From Asanoa sp040676615 (lineage in GTDB: Bacteria > Actinomycetota > Actinomycetes > Mycobacteriales > Micromonosporaceae): a DNA stretch of 64,000 bases. The position numbers were made by a program, and so were the translations under genes. The stretch spans positions 124,001 to 188,000 of the forward strand of contig NZ_JBFAPI010000004.1 in NCBI RefSeq assembly GCF_040676615.1, in the 5' to 3' direction. Under the pieces are notes generated by a model. It did not search any database, was not told the origin of the DNA, and was given only the letters and a program-made list of their open reading frames with translations. Numbering within the stretch: the stretch's first letter is position 1; each line of letters starts with the position of its first letter. Shown here one piece after another: positions 34,609 to 43,666 of the stretch.

Positions 34609-35157
34609 ATGACGGTCGTGGACAACGGGGTCAACGTGCAGGCGCTGCTCGACGCCCGCGAGGTGCTCAAGGGCGCGCCGGAAGCCGCCCAGTTCACCTG
34701 GCGCGCCACCTCCAAGTGGGAGGACGGCGTCCACAGCACCACGAAGATACAGAACTTCTACGGGCTCGGGCAGGACCAGCAGCACAAGGCCGAGGCGGTC
34801 TTCGACGCCGACCACCCGGAGGTGTTCGCGGCCCGGGACCAGGGCATCACGCCGATCGAATACCTGCTCGTCGGCCTGGCCAGCTGTCTGACGGCGGGCG
34901 TGGCGTCGGTCGCGCAGAACCGCGGCATTCAGCTGCGCTCCGTCGAAGCCGTGGTCGAGGGCAACCACGACATCCGCGGGATCCTGGGCGTCGACAGCGA
35001 CGTCCGCAACGGCTACAACGACATCAAGGTCACATTCTCGATCGACGCGGACGCGTCGCGGCAGGACATCGAGGCGCTGGTCGCCCAGTCGCAGAAGCGG
35101 TCCGCCGTGTTCGACGCGCTGACCAACCCGACCGACGTCACCGTCGAAGTCGCCTGA
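34609..35157 (+). CDS. OsmC-family protein
   Basis: The 182-residue product has the OsmC/Ohr fold order, with the peroxidatic cysteine C93 in EYLLVGLASCLTAG. Only this cysteine is present: the second, resolving cysteine of OsmC/Ohr is replaced in KRSAVFDALTNP, so a two-cysteine peroxidase cycle is unlikely. This subgroup is widespread in actinomycetes and has no settled function. ATG at 34609 follows AGGGGG. The flavoprotein gene starts 31 bp later, so the two are probably one operon, divergent from metX. Confidence 0.85.
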   Translation: MTVVDNGVNVQALLDAREVLKGAPEAAQFTWRATSKWEDGVHSTTKIQNFYGLGQDQQHKAEAVFDADHPEVFAARDQGITPIEYLLVGLASCLTAGVASVAQNRGIQLRSVEAVVEGNHDIRGILGVDSDVRNGYNDIKVTFSIDADASRQDIEALVAQSQKRSAVFDALTNPTDVTVEVA

Positions 35158-35188
35158 CAGGCCGGGTCGCGGGGAAAGGACCAGAGCC

Positions 35189-36409
35189 ATCGAGCACGTC
35201 ACCACGGTCGTCGTCGGCGGGGGGCACGCGGGGCTGACGGCGAGTGCTTTCCTCGGCGAGCGGTCGATCGACCATGTCGTGCTCGAGCGCGGCGAGGTGG
35301 CCGACTCGTGGCGGCGTGAACGGTGGGACTCACTGCGAACGCTGACCCCCAACTGGATGAACCGCCTGCCGGGCCAAGGCTACGACGGCCCTGACCCGGA
35401 CGGCTATATGGCGATGGGCGAAGTGGTCGACCTCATCGAGCGCTTCGCCCGCGCCTCGAAGGCGCCGGTCCGCACCGGCACCGAGGTCATCTCGGTGCGC
35501 CGCGCCGGCGACGGCTACGCGGTGACGACCGACGACGGCGAGATCTCGTGCCGTGCGGTGGTCATCGCCAGCGGCGCGTGCAACCGGCCCAGCGTTCCCG
35601 CGCTCGCCGCCGCCGTGCCGGCCTCCGTCGCCCAGTTCACCCCGTTCGACTACCGCGGCCCCGCCGACCTCCCCGACGGCGGTGTCCTCGTCGTGGGCGG
35701 CTCGGCGACCGGGGTCCAACTGGCGGCGGAGATCCGCCGATCCGGCCGGACCGTGGTGCTCTCGGTCGGCGAACACGTCCGGCTGCCGCGCCTCTACCGC
35801 GGCCGCGACGTGCTGTGGTGGATGGACGGTTCCGGCGTGTGGGACCAGCGCTACGACGAGGTCGACGACCTCACCCGGGCCAGGCGGCTGCCGTCACCCC
35901 AACTCGTCGGCACGCCGGAGCGGGCGACGCTCGACCTCGGCGCTCTGGCGACGATGGGCGTCGAACTGGTCGGCCGCCTCTCGGCCGTCCGTGGCACCGA
36001 GGCGCTGTTCTCCGGCGGCCTGCGCAACGTGTTCGCGCTCGCGGACCTCAAGATGACGCGGCTGCTCGACACGTTCGACGGGTGGGCACGCGCGGCCGGC
36101 CTCGACGTCCCGCCGCCGGAGCGGCCCGCGCCGACCCCCGCGCCGAAGACGCCCCGGCTGCGGCTCGACCTGGCGGGCGGCGAGATCGGCGCGATCGTGT
36201 GGGCGACCGGCTTCCGGCCCGAGTACGGCTGGCTCGACGTGCCCGTGGTCGACGAGAAGGGCAATCTGCGCCACGAGGGCGGCGTCGTCGACAGCCCGGG
36301 CCTCTACGCGCTGGGCCTGCCGCTGCTGCGCCGCCGCCGGTCGACCTTCATCCACGGCATCGAGGACGACGCCCGCGCGGTCATCGCGCACCTCGCCGAC
36401 GCGCTCTGA
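35189..36409 (+). CDS. NAD(P)/FAD-dependent oxidoreductase (FMO/CzcO-like) with apparent AUC start
   Basis: The 406-residue frame begins VTTVVVGGGHAGLTASAFLGE (FAD motif GxGxxG, shown from residue 4), followed by VLERGEVADSWRRERWDSLR, a second dinucleotide motif VLVVGGSATGVQLA and the IVWATGFRPEYGW segment, a typical flavin monooxygenase-like reductase. No ATG, GTG or TTG in frame precedes the FAD motif. ATC at 35189 sits where the start should be, 8-9 bases after GGGGAAAGGA. The first standard codon, GTG at 35279, would remove the FAD motif. An AUC start, a mutated start or a sequencing error are the options. The gene follows the OsmC gene by 31 bp. Confidence 0.75.
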   Translation: MEHVTTVVVGGGHAGLTASAFLGERSIDHVVLERGEVADSWRRERWDSLRTLTPNWMNRLPGQGYDGPDPDGYMAMGEVVDLIERFARASKAPVRTGTEVISVRRAGDGYAVTTDDGEISCRAVVIASGACNRPSVPALAAAVPASVAQFTPFDYRGPADLPDGGVLVVGGSATGVQLAAEIRRSGRTVVLSVGEHVRLPRLYRGRDVLWWMDGSGVWDQRYDEVDDLTRARRLPSPQLVGTPERATLDLGALATMGVELVGRLSAVRGTEALFSGGLRNVFALADLKMTRLLDTFDGWARAAGLDVPPPERPAPTPAPKTPRLRLDLAGGEIGAIVWATGFRPEYGWLDVPVVDEKGNLRHEGGVVDSPGLYALGLPLLRRRRSTFIHGIEDDARAVIAHLADAL

Positions 36410-36471
36410 CGCCCAACGAAACGAATTCGTAACGAGGGATTGACGAGCCCGAGCGGCGCGTGAAGACTTCC

Positions 36472-36483
36472 GTAAACGTTTAC
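36472..36483. promoter_or_regulatory. LacI-family operator O1
   Basis: GTAAACGTTTAC is a perfect 12-bp palindrome with the central CG of LacI/CcpA-type operators, 24 bp before the regulator ATG at 36508. An identical copy lies 43 bp downstream, centre to centre. Confidence 0.75.
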
Positions 36484-36507
36484 AGCTACGAGGCGGAGGC
36501 GCGGCGG

Positions 36508-37545
36508 ATGGGACGTAAACGTTTACAGTCCGACGGCGACGGCCGGCCGACCGTGCACACGGTAGCCGCGCGCGCCGGCGTCTCGATCGCCTCGGCGTCG
36601 CGCGTCCTGAGCGGCATCGGCGGCAGCGCGGAGACGATCCGCCGGGTCCGCGAGGCGGCGGCCGCGGTCGGCTACGTGCCCAACGCGATCGCCCGCTCAC
36701 TCCAGTCGAGCCGCACCGACCTGATCGCGCTCGCGGTCGAAGACATCGGCAACCCGGTGTACGTGGCGATGATGCGCGCGATCGAAGCGGTCGTCGCCGA
36801 CTCGGGGCGGCAACTGGTCGTGCACGCCACCGGTGGCCGGGTCGCGAGCGAGACCGCGCTGCTCCGCCGCCTGGCGCACCGCTACGCCGACGGCATGATC
36901 ATCTCGCCGATCCGGGTCACCGACGCGCACCTGGAGGCGATCGTCGACAGCCCCGCACCGGTCGTGGTGATCGGCCAGTTGCCCGCGGACGCGCCGGTCG
37001 ACAACGTGCGCACCGACTCCCGGCAGGGCATCGCGCTCGCGGTCGAGCACCTGGTGGCGCAGGGCCGCGAGCGGATCGGCTTCCTCAACGGCCCGCTCGA
37101 CACCGTGCCGGGCAGCGCGCGCGACGCCGGCTTCCGGGCCGCCCTGGCCGCGCACGGCATCGAGCACGACGAGCGGCTCGTCGAGGTCGGCGACTTCCAG
37201 TACGGCGCCGGTCGCGCCGCCGCCGAACGCCTGCTGGCCCGGGCCGAGCCCGACGCGCTGGTCTGCGCCAACGACCTGATCGCGGTCGGCGCGCTGCACG
37301 CCCTGCTGGTCGCCGACCGCAAGGTGCCGCACGACGTGGCCCTGGTCGGCATGGACGACACGGTCGCCGTGCAGATGGCGTACCCCCAGATCTCCTCGGT
37401 TTCGCTCGGTTCCGAGACCCGCGGCGCGCTGGCCGCCCGGCTGCTGCTGGAGCGGATCGCCGACCCCGACCTGCCGCCCCGCCGCGAGACCGTGGCGCCG
37501 CGCCTGGTGGTGCGGGCCTCCAGCCGACCGGAGGTGAACCCATGA
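36508..37545 (+). CDS. LacI-family regulator of the 36.5-47.7 kb operon
   Basis: The 345-residue product has the LacI helix-turn-helix (VHTVAARAGVSIASASRVLSG), hinge (NAIARSLQSSRTDLIAL) and a sugar-binding-type effector domain with VDNVRTDSRQGIALAVEHL, NDLIAVGAL and MAYPQISSV. ATG at 36508 is preceded by GCGGAGGCG. One palindromic operator lies just upstream and an identical one overlaps codons 3-7, so the protein very likely represses its own gene and the whole downstream operon. The stop overlaps the first permease start as ATGA. Confidence 0.92.
   Translation: MGRKRLQSDGDGRPTVHTVAARAGVSIASASRVLSGIGGSAETIRRVREAAAAVGYVPNAIARSLQSSRTDLIALAVEDIGNPVYVAMMRAIEAVVADSGRQLVVHATGGRVASETALLRRLAHRYADGMIISPIRVTDAHLEAIVDSPAPVVVIGQLPADAPVDNVRTDSRQGIALAVEHLVAQGRERIGFLNGPLDTVPGSARDAGFRAALAAHGIEHDERLVEVGDFQYGAGRAAAERLLARAEPDALVCANDLIAVGALHALLVADRKVPHDVALVGMDDTVAVQMAYPQISSVSLGSETRGALAARLLLERIADPDLPPRRETVAPRLVVRASSRPEVNP
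36515..36526. promoter_or_regulatory. LacI-family operator O2, inside the regulator's own reading frame
   Basis: A second perfect GTAAACGTTTAC overlaps codons 3-7 of the regulator gene. It shares CGTAAACGTTTACAG with the upstream copy. The 43-bp centre distance is close to four helical turns, so two dimers could sit on the same face and bridge the start codon. Confidence 0.75.
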
Positions 37546-38480
37546 CCGTGATGGTCGAGGACGCGCCACCCGAGCTGTCACCCAACGCGCGCCGCCGGGC
37601 CAAGGCCCGCAGCGACCGCACGACCGTCTACCTGTTGCTGTTCCCCGCGCTGGTGCCGGTCGTCGTGCTGTCGGTCTACCCGCTGCTGCGCGGCATCTAC
37701 CTCGGCTTCACCGACGCCCGCGCCGGCCGCAACGTCGACACGTCCTTCACCGGCATCGACAACTACCGCGAGCTGGTCGGCGACGACCTGTTCTGGCGGG
37801 CCTTCCAGATCGGCCTGATCTGGGCGCTCACCGTCACCATCCTCCAGTTCCTGCTCGCGCTCGGCCTCGCGCTGCTGCTCGACCAGCCCCTGCGGTTCCG
37901 GGGCTTCGGGCGGGTGATGGCACTGGTGCCGTGGGCGATGCCGCCGGTCATCGTCGGCATCATGTGGCGGCTCGTCTACCACCCCGACGCCGGGTTGCTC
38001 AACGAGGTGCTGCACCGGCTCGGCGCCGACGGGCTGCGGCACAACTGGCTCGGCGACTTCGGCACGGCGCTGCCCGCGGTGATCATCGTGGGCATCTGGG
38101 CGGGCATGCCGCAGACGACCATCGTGCTGCTCGCCGGCCTGCAAGGAGTGCAACGCGAGTTGCACGAGGCGGCGGCGGTCGACGGCGCCTCGGCCTGGCA
38201 ACGGTTCCGCGGCGTCACGCTGCCGGCGCTGATGCCGGTGATCGTCGCCATCACCACGCTCGACTTCATCTGGAACTTCAACTCGTTCGGCCTGGTCTAC
38301 GTGCTGACCGCGGGCGGCCCGGGCGGGCGCACGATGCTGCCGATGCTCTTCGCGTACGAGGAGGCGTTCCGCTATGGCAACTACGGCTACGCCGCGGCCC
38401 TGGGCAATGTGATGGTGCTGATCATCGTCGCCTTCCTCGCGGTCTACCTGCGCCGCCGGCTCCGGGAGGCGAACGCGTGA
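37542..38480 (+). CDS. Carbohydrate ABC permease 1 (MalF/UgpA-like)
   Basis: The 312-residue product has six membrane helices and the CUT1 pattern: an N-terminal helix with LLLFPALVPVVVLSVYPLLRGIY, then a coupling loop ELHEAAAVDGASAWQRFRGVTLPALMP. Members import di- or oligosaccharides or glycerol phosphates with a shared ATPase. ATG at 37542 overlaps the LacI stop. No ATPase gene is present in the operon, so a shared MsiK-type ATPase encoded elsewhere is expected, as is usual in actinomycetes. Confidence 0.92.
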   Translation: MTVMVEDAPPELSPNARRRAKARSDRTTVYLLLFPALVPVVVLSVYPLLRGIYLGFTDARAGRNVDTSFTGIDNYRELVGDDLFWRAFQIGLIWALTVTILQFLLALGLALLLDQPLRFRGFGRVMALVPWAMPPVIVGIMWRLVYHPDAGLLNEVLHRLGADGLRHNWLGDFGTALPAVIIVGIWAGMPQTTIVLLAGLQGVQRELHEAAAVDGASAWQRFRGVTLPALMPVIVAITTLDFIWNFNSFGLVYVLTAGGPGGRTMLPMLFAYEEAFRYGNYGYAAALGNVMVLIIVAFLAVYLRRRLREANA

Positions 38481-39313
38481 CCAGGACCCGCCCGGCCGTT
38501 CGGGCCCTGCAGTACCTGGCGCTGGCCGGTTATGTCATCTTCCTGGGCTTCCCGCTGGTGTGGATGCTCTCGACGTCGTTCAAGCCGCCGCGGGAGATGG
38601 TGGAGATCCACCCGACGCTGGTGCCGCACCACCCGACGCTCGACAACTACGTGCAGGCGTTCACCCAGCAGCAACTCGGCCGGGCGGCGCTCAACAGCCT
38701 CCAGGTCTCGCTGGCCACGGCGGTGCTCACCGTGCTGGTCGCACTGCCGGCGGCGTACGCGTTGGCCCGGTTCCGCACCCGCGTCGGCACCGTGGCCCTC
38801 GGCTGGGTGCTGCTCTCGCAGCTGTTCCCGTTCGTACTCCTGGTCATCCCGCTGTTCCTGATCCTCCGGCAGGCCGACCTCGTCGACACCCACGCGGGGC
38901 TGATCCTCGTGTACGTCGTCTGGGCCCTGCCGTTCGCGCTCTGGATGCTCCAGGGCTTCGTCCGCAACGTGCCGCGCGACCTGGAGGAGGCGGCCGCCGT
39001 CGACGGCGCCACCCGCCTGCAGACCCTGCGCAAGGTGGTGGCGCCGCTGCTCGCTCCGGGCATCGTCGCGACCGCGCTGTTCGCCTTCATCTCGTCGTGG
39101 AACGAGTTCTTCTTCGCCCTCGTGCTCCTCAAGAGCCCCGACCTCGCCACGCTTCCGGTGACCCTGGCCCGCTTCGTCGGTGTCGAGGGGATCGCCCGGC
39201 TCGGCCCGCTGGCCGCCGGCTCGCTGATGGCGACCGTGCCGAGCCTGCTCTTCTTCGCTTTCATGCAGCGCCGGCTGACCTCCGGGTCGCTGGCCGGCGC
39301 CGTCAAGGGTTAG
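38477..39313 (+). CDS. Carbohydrate ABC permease 2 (MalG/UgpE-like)
   Basis: The 278-residue product has six helices and the MalG pattern: VIFLGFPLVWMLSTSFK at the start, then PTLDNYVQAF, and the coupling loop DLEEAAAVDGATRLQTLRKVVAPLLAP. It pairs with permease 1. GTG at 38477 overlaps permease 1's TGA as GTGA, fixing the start. Confidence 0.92.
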   Translation: MTRTRPAVRALQYLALAGYVIFLGFPLVWMLSTSFKPPREMVEIHPTLVPHHPTLDNYVQAFTQQQLGRAALNSLQVSLATAVLTVLVALPAAYALARFRTRVGTVALGWVLLSQLFPFVLLVIPLFLILRQADLVDTHAGLILVYVVWALPFALWMLQGFVRNVPRDLEEAAAVDGATRLQTLRKVVAPLLAPGIVATALFAFISSWNEFFFALVLLKSPDLATLPVTLARFVGVEGIARLGPLAAGSLMATVPSLLFFAFMQRRLTSGSLAGAVKG

Positions 39314-39339
39314 CACCTGTCCCCCAAGGAGGAATCCCC

Positions 39340-40614
39340 TTGTTTCTCAAGAGAATGACCGCTGTCGCGGCGGCCGCGGCCCTCGTCCTGGGCCTGGCCG
39401 CCTGCGGTGGTGGCGGCGACGACGACACTGACCAGGCCACCGGCCCGGTCAAGCTCCGCTTCCTCTCGTTGGCCTGGCAGGAAGACTCGGTCAAGGCCAA
39501 CAAGGAGATCGTCGACAAATGGAACAGCGAACACCCGGACATCCAGATCGAGTACGTGCAGGGCGACTGGGACTCGGTGCACGACCTGCTGCTCACCTCG
39601 TTCGAGGGCAACGACGCGCCTGACATCTTCCAGTACGAGGGCGCCTCGATCGGCGAGTTCACCAAGCAGGGCTACCTGGCCGACCTCAAGGACCTGGTGC
39701 CGGCCGGCCTCAAGGGTGAGATCTCGCAGGGCGTCTGGGACAGCGTGACGTTCGACGGCAAGGTGGCCGGCGTGCCGTTCCTGCTCGAGTCGCAGGTCGT
39801 GCTGGCCAACAAGAAGCTCCTCGACGCGGCCGGCGTGACCGTTCCCACCCCCGACGCGCCGTGGACGTGGGACGAGTTCCAGGCCAACGCCCAGAAGCTC
39901 ACCAAGCCCGGCACCTACGGCGTCGCGTGGGCCCTCAAGTCGCCGACCAACCGCGTGATGAACCTGGGGCTCAACTTCGACGGCAAATACTTCTACGACG
40001 GCGAGGTCAAGGTCGGTGACGCGGAGAAGGAGGTGCCGCGCCGCATCCACGACATGATCTACACGCAGAAGAGCGCCGCGCCCGACGCGGTCGGCATGGG
40101 CGGCACCGACCCGCTACCCGGCTTCTTCGCCGGCAAGTACGCGATGCTGCCCGGCGGCGTCTACCTGCGCCAGCAGATGGTCGAGCAGGCGCCGGCCGGC
40201 TTCGACTGGGTGACCATCCCGCCGGTCAAGGGACTGTCGACCAACCAGGCGGCCAACCCGCAGACGCTGTCGATCTCCGAGGCGTCGAAGGCCAAGCAGC
40301 AGGCGATGCAATTCATCGACTACTTCCTCAACCCGGCCAACATGGCCCGCCTCGCGCAGGGCGACTGGCTCGTGCCGACCGGCAAGTCGGCCAACGAGGA
40401 ACTCGTCAAGGCGACCGGCGGCAAGCAGGGCTGGGATGTCGCGGCCGCGAGCGCGAACGCCCTCACCGTGGCGCCGTTCCAGCAGGTGTCCGGCTATCCC
40501 GAGTGGAAGACGAAGTACGCCACGCCCGCACTGCAGCAGTATTTCGCCGACAAGATCACGCTCGACGAGCTCAGCAAGCAGCTCGTCGACGGAGGCAAGC
40601 AGGTGCTGAGGTAA
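39340..40614 (+). CDS. Carbohydrate-binding lipoprotein, family 1 ABC solute-binding protein
   Basis: The 424-residue product has a lipoprotein leader with lipobox LAAC and a family 1 sugar-binding protein body: KLRFLSLAWQEDS, VDKWNSEHPDIQIEYV, APDIFQYEGASIGEF, then AWTW-type hinge and AKQQAMQFIDYFLNP. TTG at 39340 is chosen because AAGGAGG lies 7 bases upstream; the later ATG at 39355 would be 22 bases from it. It captures the sugar or glycoside for the two permeases. Confidence 0.92.
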   Translation: MFLKRMTAVAAAAALVLGLAACGGGGDDDTDQATGPVKLRFLSLAWQEDSVKANKEIVDKWNSEHPDIQIEYVQGDWDSVHDLLLTSFEGNDAPDIFQYEGASIGEFTKQGYLADLKDLVPAGLKGEISQGVWDSVTFDGKVAGVPFLLESQVVLANKKLLDAAGVTVPTPDAPWTWDEFQANAQKLTKPGTYGVAWALKSPTNRVMNLGLNFDGKYFYDGEVKVGDAEKEVPRRIHDMIYTQKSAAPDAVGMGGTDPLPGFFAGKYAMLPGGVYLRQQMVEQAPAGFDWVTIPPVKGLSTNQAANPQTLSISEASKAKQQAMQFIDYFLNPANMARLAQGDWLVPTGKSANEELVKATGGKQGWDVAAASANALTVAPFQQVSGYPEWKTKYATPALQQYFADKITLDELSKQLVDGGKQVLR

Positions 40615-40616
40615 CC

Positions 40617-41750
40617 ATGACGGTCCTGCTCGACAAGTCGACCGGCGCTCTCGTGGGTGCCGCCGTGGGCGATGCGCTCGGCGGCGCCACCGAGACCGCG
40701 CTTCCCGAGGAGATCCGGGCCCGCTACGGCGGTTGGGTGGACGGCATCGCGCCGCCCTTCCACGCCGACTGGGCCACGGCCCGGCCGCTGGCGCCGTACC
40801 ACAAGGGCGACGGGCACATCACCGACGACACGTTGGTGACCCACGCGCTGGTGCGGGTGTACGCCGCCAAACGCGACCACCTCGACGCCTTCGACGTCGC
40901 GGACCTCCTGGTGGCCGACCTGACCGAGCGGGTCGTCTTCATCCCCGACATGGAGCGCGAGGCGGTGGCCTTCCACCGCCTCGCGGCCGCCGAGCGCTGG
41001 CTGGTGACCCGGTTGCGGCACGCGCACGCCGATCCCCGCGAGGCCGGCGTGGGCAACGTCGTCAACTGCGGCGCCGCGATGTACATGGCGCCGGTGGGTG
41101 TGGTGAACGCCGGCGACCCGGCTTCCGCGTACGCGGAGGCGATCGAGGTCGCCGGCGCTCACCAGCACAGCTTCGGGCGGGAGGCGGCCGGCGTCTTCGC
41201 GGCCGCCGTGGCCGCGGCGATGACCGCCGGCGCGACGGTCGACGACGTGGTGTCGGCGGCGCTGGAGGTGGCGCACGACGGCACCCGGGCGGCCATCGCG
41301 GCCGTCAGCAAGGAGGCCCGCGAGCACACCGACTGGCGGGGCGCCCTCGGCCGGCTGCGGGCCGCGATGGCGCCCTTCGACACCGTCGGCGACGACTACC
41401 GCAACCCCGGCCTGGGTGCCCGGCGGCCGAGCCGGCTGCACGCGATCGAGGAACTGCCGGTCGCACTCGGGCTGCTCCTGGTCGCCGGCGGCGACTACCG
41501 CGAGGCGGTGCTGGGCGCGGTCAACTACGGCCGGGACGCCGACTCGACGGCCACGATGGCCGGCGCGATCGCCGGTGCGCTGGGCGGGGCCGCCGCGGTT
41601 CCGGCGCAGTGGTCTTCCGCCGTCGCGGCCGCGTCCCGGGCCGACCTGGCCGAGCCGGCCCGGGTGCTGGCCGAGGTCGCGGCGGAGGTGTTCGCGCTCG
41701 ACCGGGCGCGGTTCGCCCGCCGCGAGCGGCGGTTCGGGGACCTGGCGTGA
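40617..41750 (+). CDS. ADP-ribosylglycohydrolase (DraG) family protein
   Basis: The 377-residue all-helical protein has the dinuclear metal motifs of the family: GALVGAAVGDALGG at the start, ITDDT (T69, D70, D71), and NYGRDADSTATMAGAIAGALGG with D307 and D309. Family members remove ADP-ribose from proteins or nucleotides, and many genes of this type lie in sugar operons, where a glycosidic-bond hydrolase role on N-glycosides is suspected. ATG at 40617 lies 2 bp after the binding-protein stop. The substrate here is unknown. Confidence 0.85.
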   Translation: MTVLLDKSTGALVGAAVGDALGGATETALPEEIRARYGGWVDGIAPPFHADWATARPLAPYHKGDGHITDDTLVTHALVRVYAAKRDHLDAFDVADLLVADLTERVVFIPDMEREAVAFHRLAAAERWLVTRLRHAHADPREAGVGNVVNCGAAMYMAPVGVVNAGDPASAYAEAIEVAGAHQHSFGREAAGVFAAAVAAAMTAGATVDDVVSAALEVAHDGTRAAIAAVSKEAREHTDWRGALGRLRAAMAPFDTVGDDYRNPGLGARRPSRLHAIEELPVALGLLLVAGGDYREAVLGAVNYGRDADSTATMAGAIAGALGGAAAVPAQWSSAVAAASRADLAEPARVLAEVAAEVFALDRARFARRERRFGDLA

Positions 41751-43666
41751 ACCCGTACGTGCCCCGCCCGATCGACCTGCCGACCTCGGTGCCGCTCGAG
41801 CCGGGTGCCGACCTGTCGGTGCTCGACGAGGCCAAGATCTTCGCGGCGCCGCGGTCCGCTTCGGACCTGCCGGCCTGGCGTTCGGTGCTGACCCGTTGGC
41901 GCGCGGAGGCCCGGGAGCGCCTCGATTACGACGGGTCCCGCTACGACCTGCTCGGCGCACCCCTGTTCACGATCGCGCTCGCCTGGCTCTGGGACGAGAC
42001 CCTCTACGACCACGACCGTGGCGTGTTCACCGTGGACGCCTACCTGGACGCGGCTTCGCGCGAGTTCGGTGGGCTCGACGGTGTGGTGCTCTGGCACGCC
42101 TACCCGGTCATCGGCATCGACGACCGCGACCAGTTCGCCCTCTACCGCGGCGTGCCGGAGTTGCCCGAAGTGGTCGCGGCCCTGCACCGCCGCGGCGTCA
42201 AGGCGTTCGTCACCTGGTATCCGTGGGAGGACATCGCACCCGACCGGGCCGCCGCCGAGTTGGTCGACGCGGTGAAGTGGCTCGACGCCGACGGGGTCTT
42301 CCTCGACACGCTCAAGGAGGGCGCCGGCGACCTGCGCGCCGCTCTCGACGCGGCGCGGCCCGGCCTGCTGCTCGAAGGCGAGTCGAAGGTGCCGCTGGCC
42401 CGGGTGCACGACCACGAGATGTCGTGGGCGCAGTGGTTCGCCGACTCCGAGCCGCCGGGCGTGCTGCGGGCCCGCTGGTTCGAGCGGCGGCACATCGCGC
42501 ACCACACCCGGCGCTGGCACCGCGGCCACCTCGACGAGTTGCACTCGGCCTGGCTCAACGGCAGCGGCATGCTGGTGTGGGAGAACGTGTTCGGGGTCTG
42601 GGTCGGGTGGAGCGCGCGGGACCGTGCGCTGCTGCGGGCCATGCGGCGGGTGCAGGTGTCGCACGCGGCCTGGTTCAGCGCCGACGACTGGACACCGCTG
42701 GCGGACCATCCCGGGTCCTCCGCCGCGGTGCACGCGTCGCGGTGGGTGCACGCCGGCCAGCCACTGTGGACCGTGGTCAACCGCGGGCCCGCCCACGACG
42801 GCGCGTGGCTCGTCGCCGATGCCGGGCCGACCTACTACGACCTGGTCACCGGTGCCGCGCTGACGACGTGGCCGCGGGCGGACGGCCGGGTCGACGTGGG
42901 TGGGCCGCTGCCGGCCGGCGGGATCGCGGCCGTGACGACCACGGCGCCGTCCGGCACCCATCCGGCGGCCGACGGTGACCCGTCGTTCCCGGCCCGGGCC
43001 GCCGTGCGGACCGGCGCCCCGGTGGTCGCGGTCACCACGGTGCCGGTCGGGATGGTCGCGGTCGACCGCACCAGGCGCGAACTCGTGGTGCGCCACCGGG
43101 TCCGGGAGTGCGGGCTCTACGGCGAGGCGCCCTACGTCGACGAGTGGAAGCCGCTGCCGCCCCGACTGCACGGCATGGCGACCCTGATCCGCCCGGTCGA
43201 CCTGCGGCCGTTCGCCATCGCGACCCACGAGGTGACCAACGCCGACTACGCCGCGTTCCGGCTGGCCACGGACTACCGGCCCGTCCGGCCGGAGGGTTTC
43301 ACCGCGGGCACCGGCGACCCCGGCGCCCCGGTCACCGACGTGACGCTGGACGACGCCCGGGCCTACGCGCGCTGGGCCGGTGCCCGGCTGCCCACCGAGG
43401 ACGAGTGGCAGGTCGCGGCCGAGTCCGGCCTGTTGCACCGCCGGGAGCCGCTGGTCTGGAACCTGACCGAGAGCGAGCACACCGACGGGCGTACCCGGTT
43501 CAGCATCGTCAAGGGCGGGTCCGCGTACGAACCGCACGGCTCCGACTGGTATTTCGACGGCGGCCCGCAGCCGCCCGACATCTCCGCCCGGCTGCTCACC
43601 CTCGGCGCGGGCCTGGCCCGCTCGCCCCAGGTCGGGTTCCGGTGCGCCGTTGACCTGGAGGCTTGA
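41747..43666 (+). CDS. Fusion of a TIM-barrel glycosidase-like domain with a formylglycine-enzyme-like domain
   Basis: The 639-residue product has two parts. Residues about 20-420 look like an alpha-galactosidase/GH-A-type TIM barrel: LFTIALAWLWDETLYDHDRG, DGVVLWHAYPVIG, GVKAFVTWYPWEDIA, GVFLDTLKEG (possible acid near 186) and LLLEGESKV (E near 209). Residues about 430-637 resemble SUMF1/FGE: HEVTNADYAAF, ARAYARWAGARLPTEDEWQVAAE, VWNLTE, KGGS and a final VGFRCAVD. The catalytic cysteine pair of FGE is missing, so it probably does not make formylglycine. No leader is seen. GTG at 41747 overlaps the preceding stop as GTGA. Confidence 0.7.
   Translation: MNPYVPRPIDLPTSVPLEPGADLSVLDEAKIFAAPRSASDLPAWRSVLTRWRAEARERLDYDGSRYDLLGAPLFTIALAWLWDETLYDHDRGVFTVDAYLDAASREFGGLDGVVLWHAYPVIGIDDRDQFALYRGVPELPEVVAALHRRGVKAFVTWYPWEDIAPDRAAAELVDAVKWLDADGVFLDTLKEGAGDLRAALDAARPGLLLEGESKVPLARVHDHEMSWAQWFADSEPPGVLRARWFERRHIAHHTRRWHRGHLDELHSAWLNGSGMLVWENVFGVWVGWSARDRALLRAMRRVQVSHAAWFSADDWTPLADHPGSSAAVHASRWVHAGQPLWTVVNRGPAHDGAWLVADAGPTYYDLVTGAALTTWPRADGRVDVGGPLPAGGIAAVTTTAPSGTHPAADGDPSFPARAAVRTGAPVVAVTTVPVGMVAVDRTRRELVVRHRVRECGLYGEAPYVDEWKPLPPRLHGMATLIRPVDLRPFAIATHEVTNADYAAFRLATDYRPVRPEGFTAGTGDPGAPVTDVTLDDARAYARWAGARLPTEDEWQVAAESGLLHRREPLVWNLTESEHTDGRTRFSIVKGGSAYEPHGSDWYFDGGPQPPDISARLLTLGAGLARSPQVGFRCAVDLEA

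Noticed and set aside
35279..36409. Flavoprotein starting at GTG 35279
   Set aside because: This start removes the FAD GxGxxG motif and lacks a ribosome binding site; the full domain begins at the ATC at 35189.
41747..43666. A working formylglycine-generating enzyme
   Set aside because: The catalytic cysteine pair is not present and no sulfatase gene was seen in the window.
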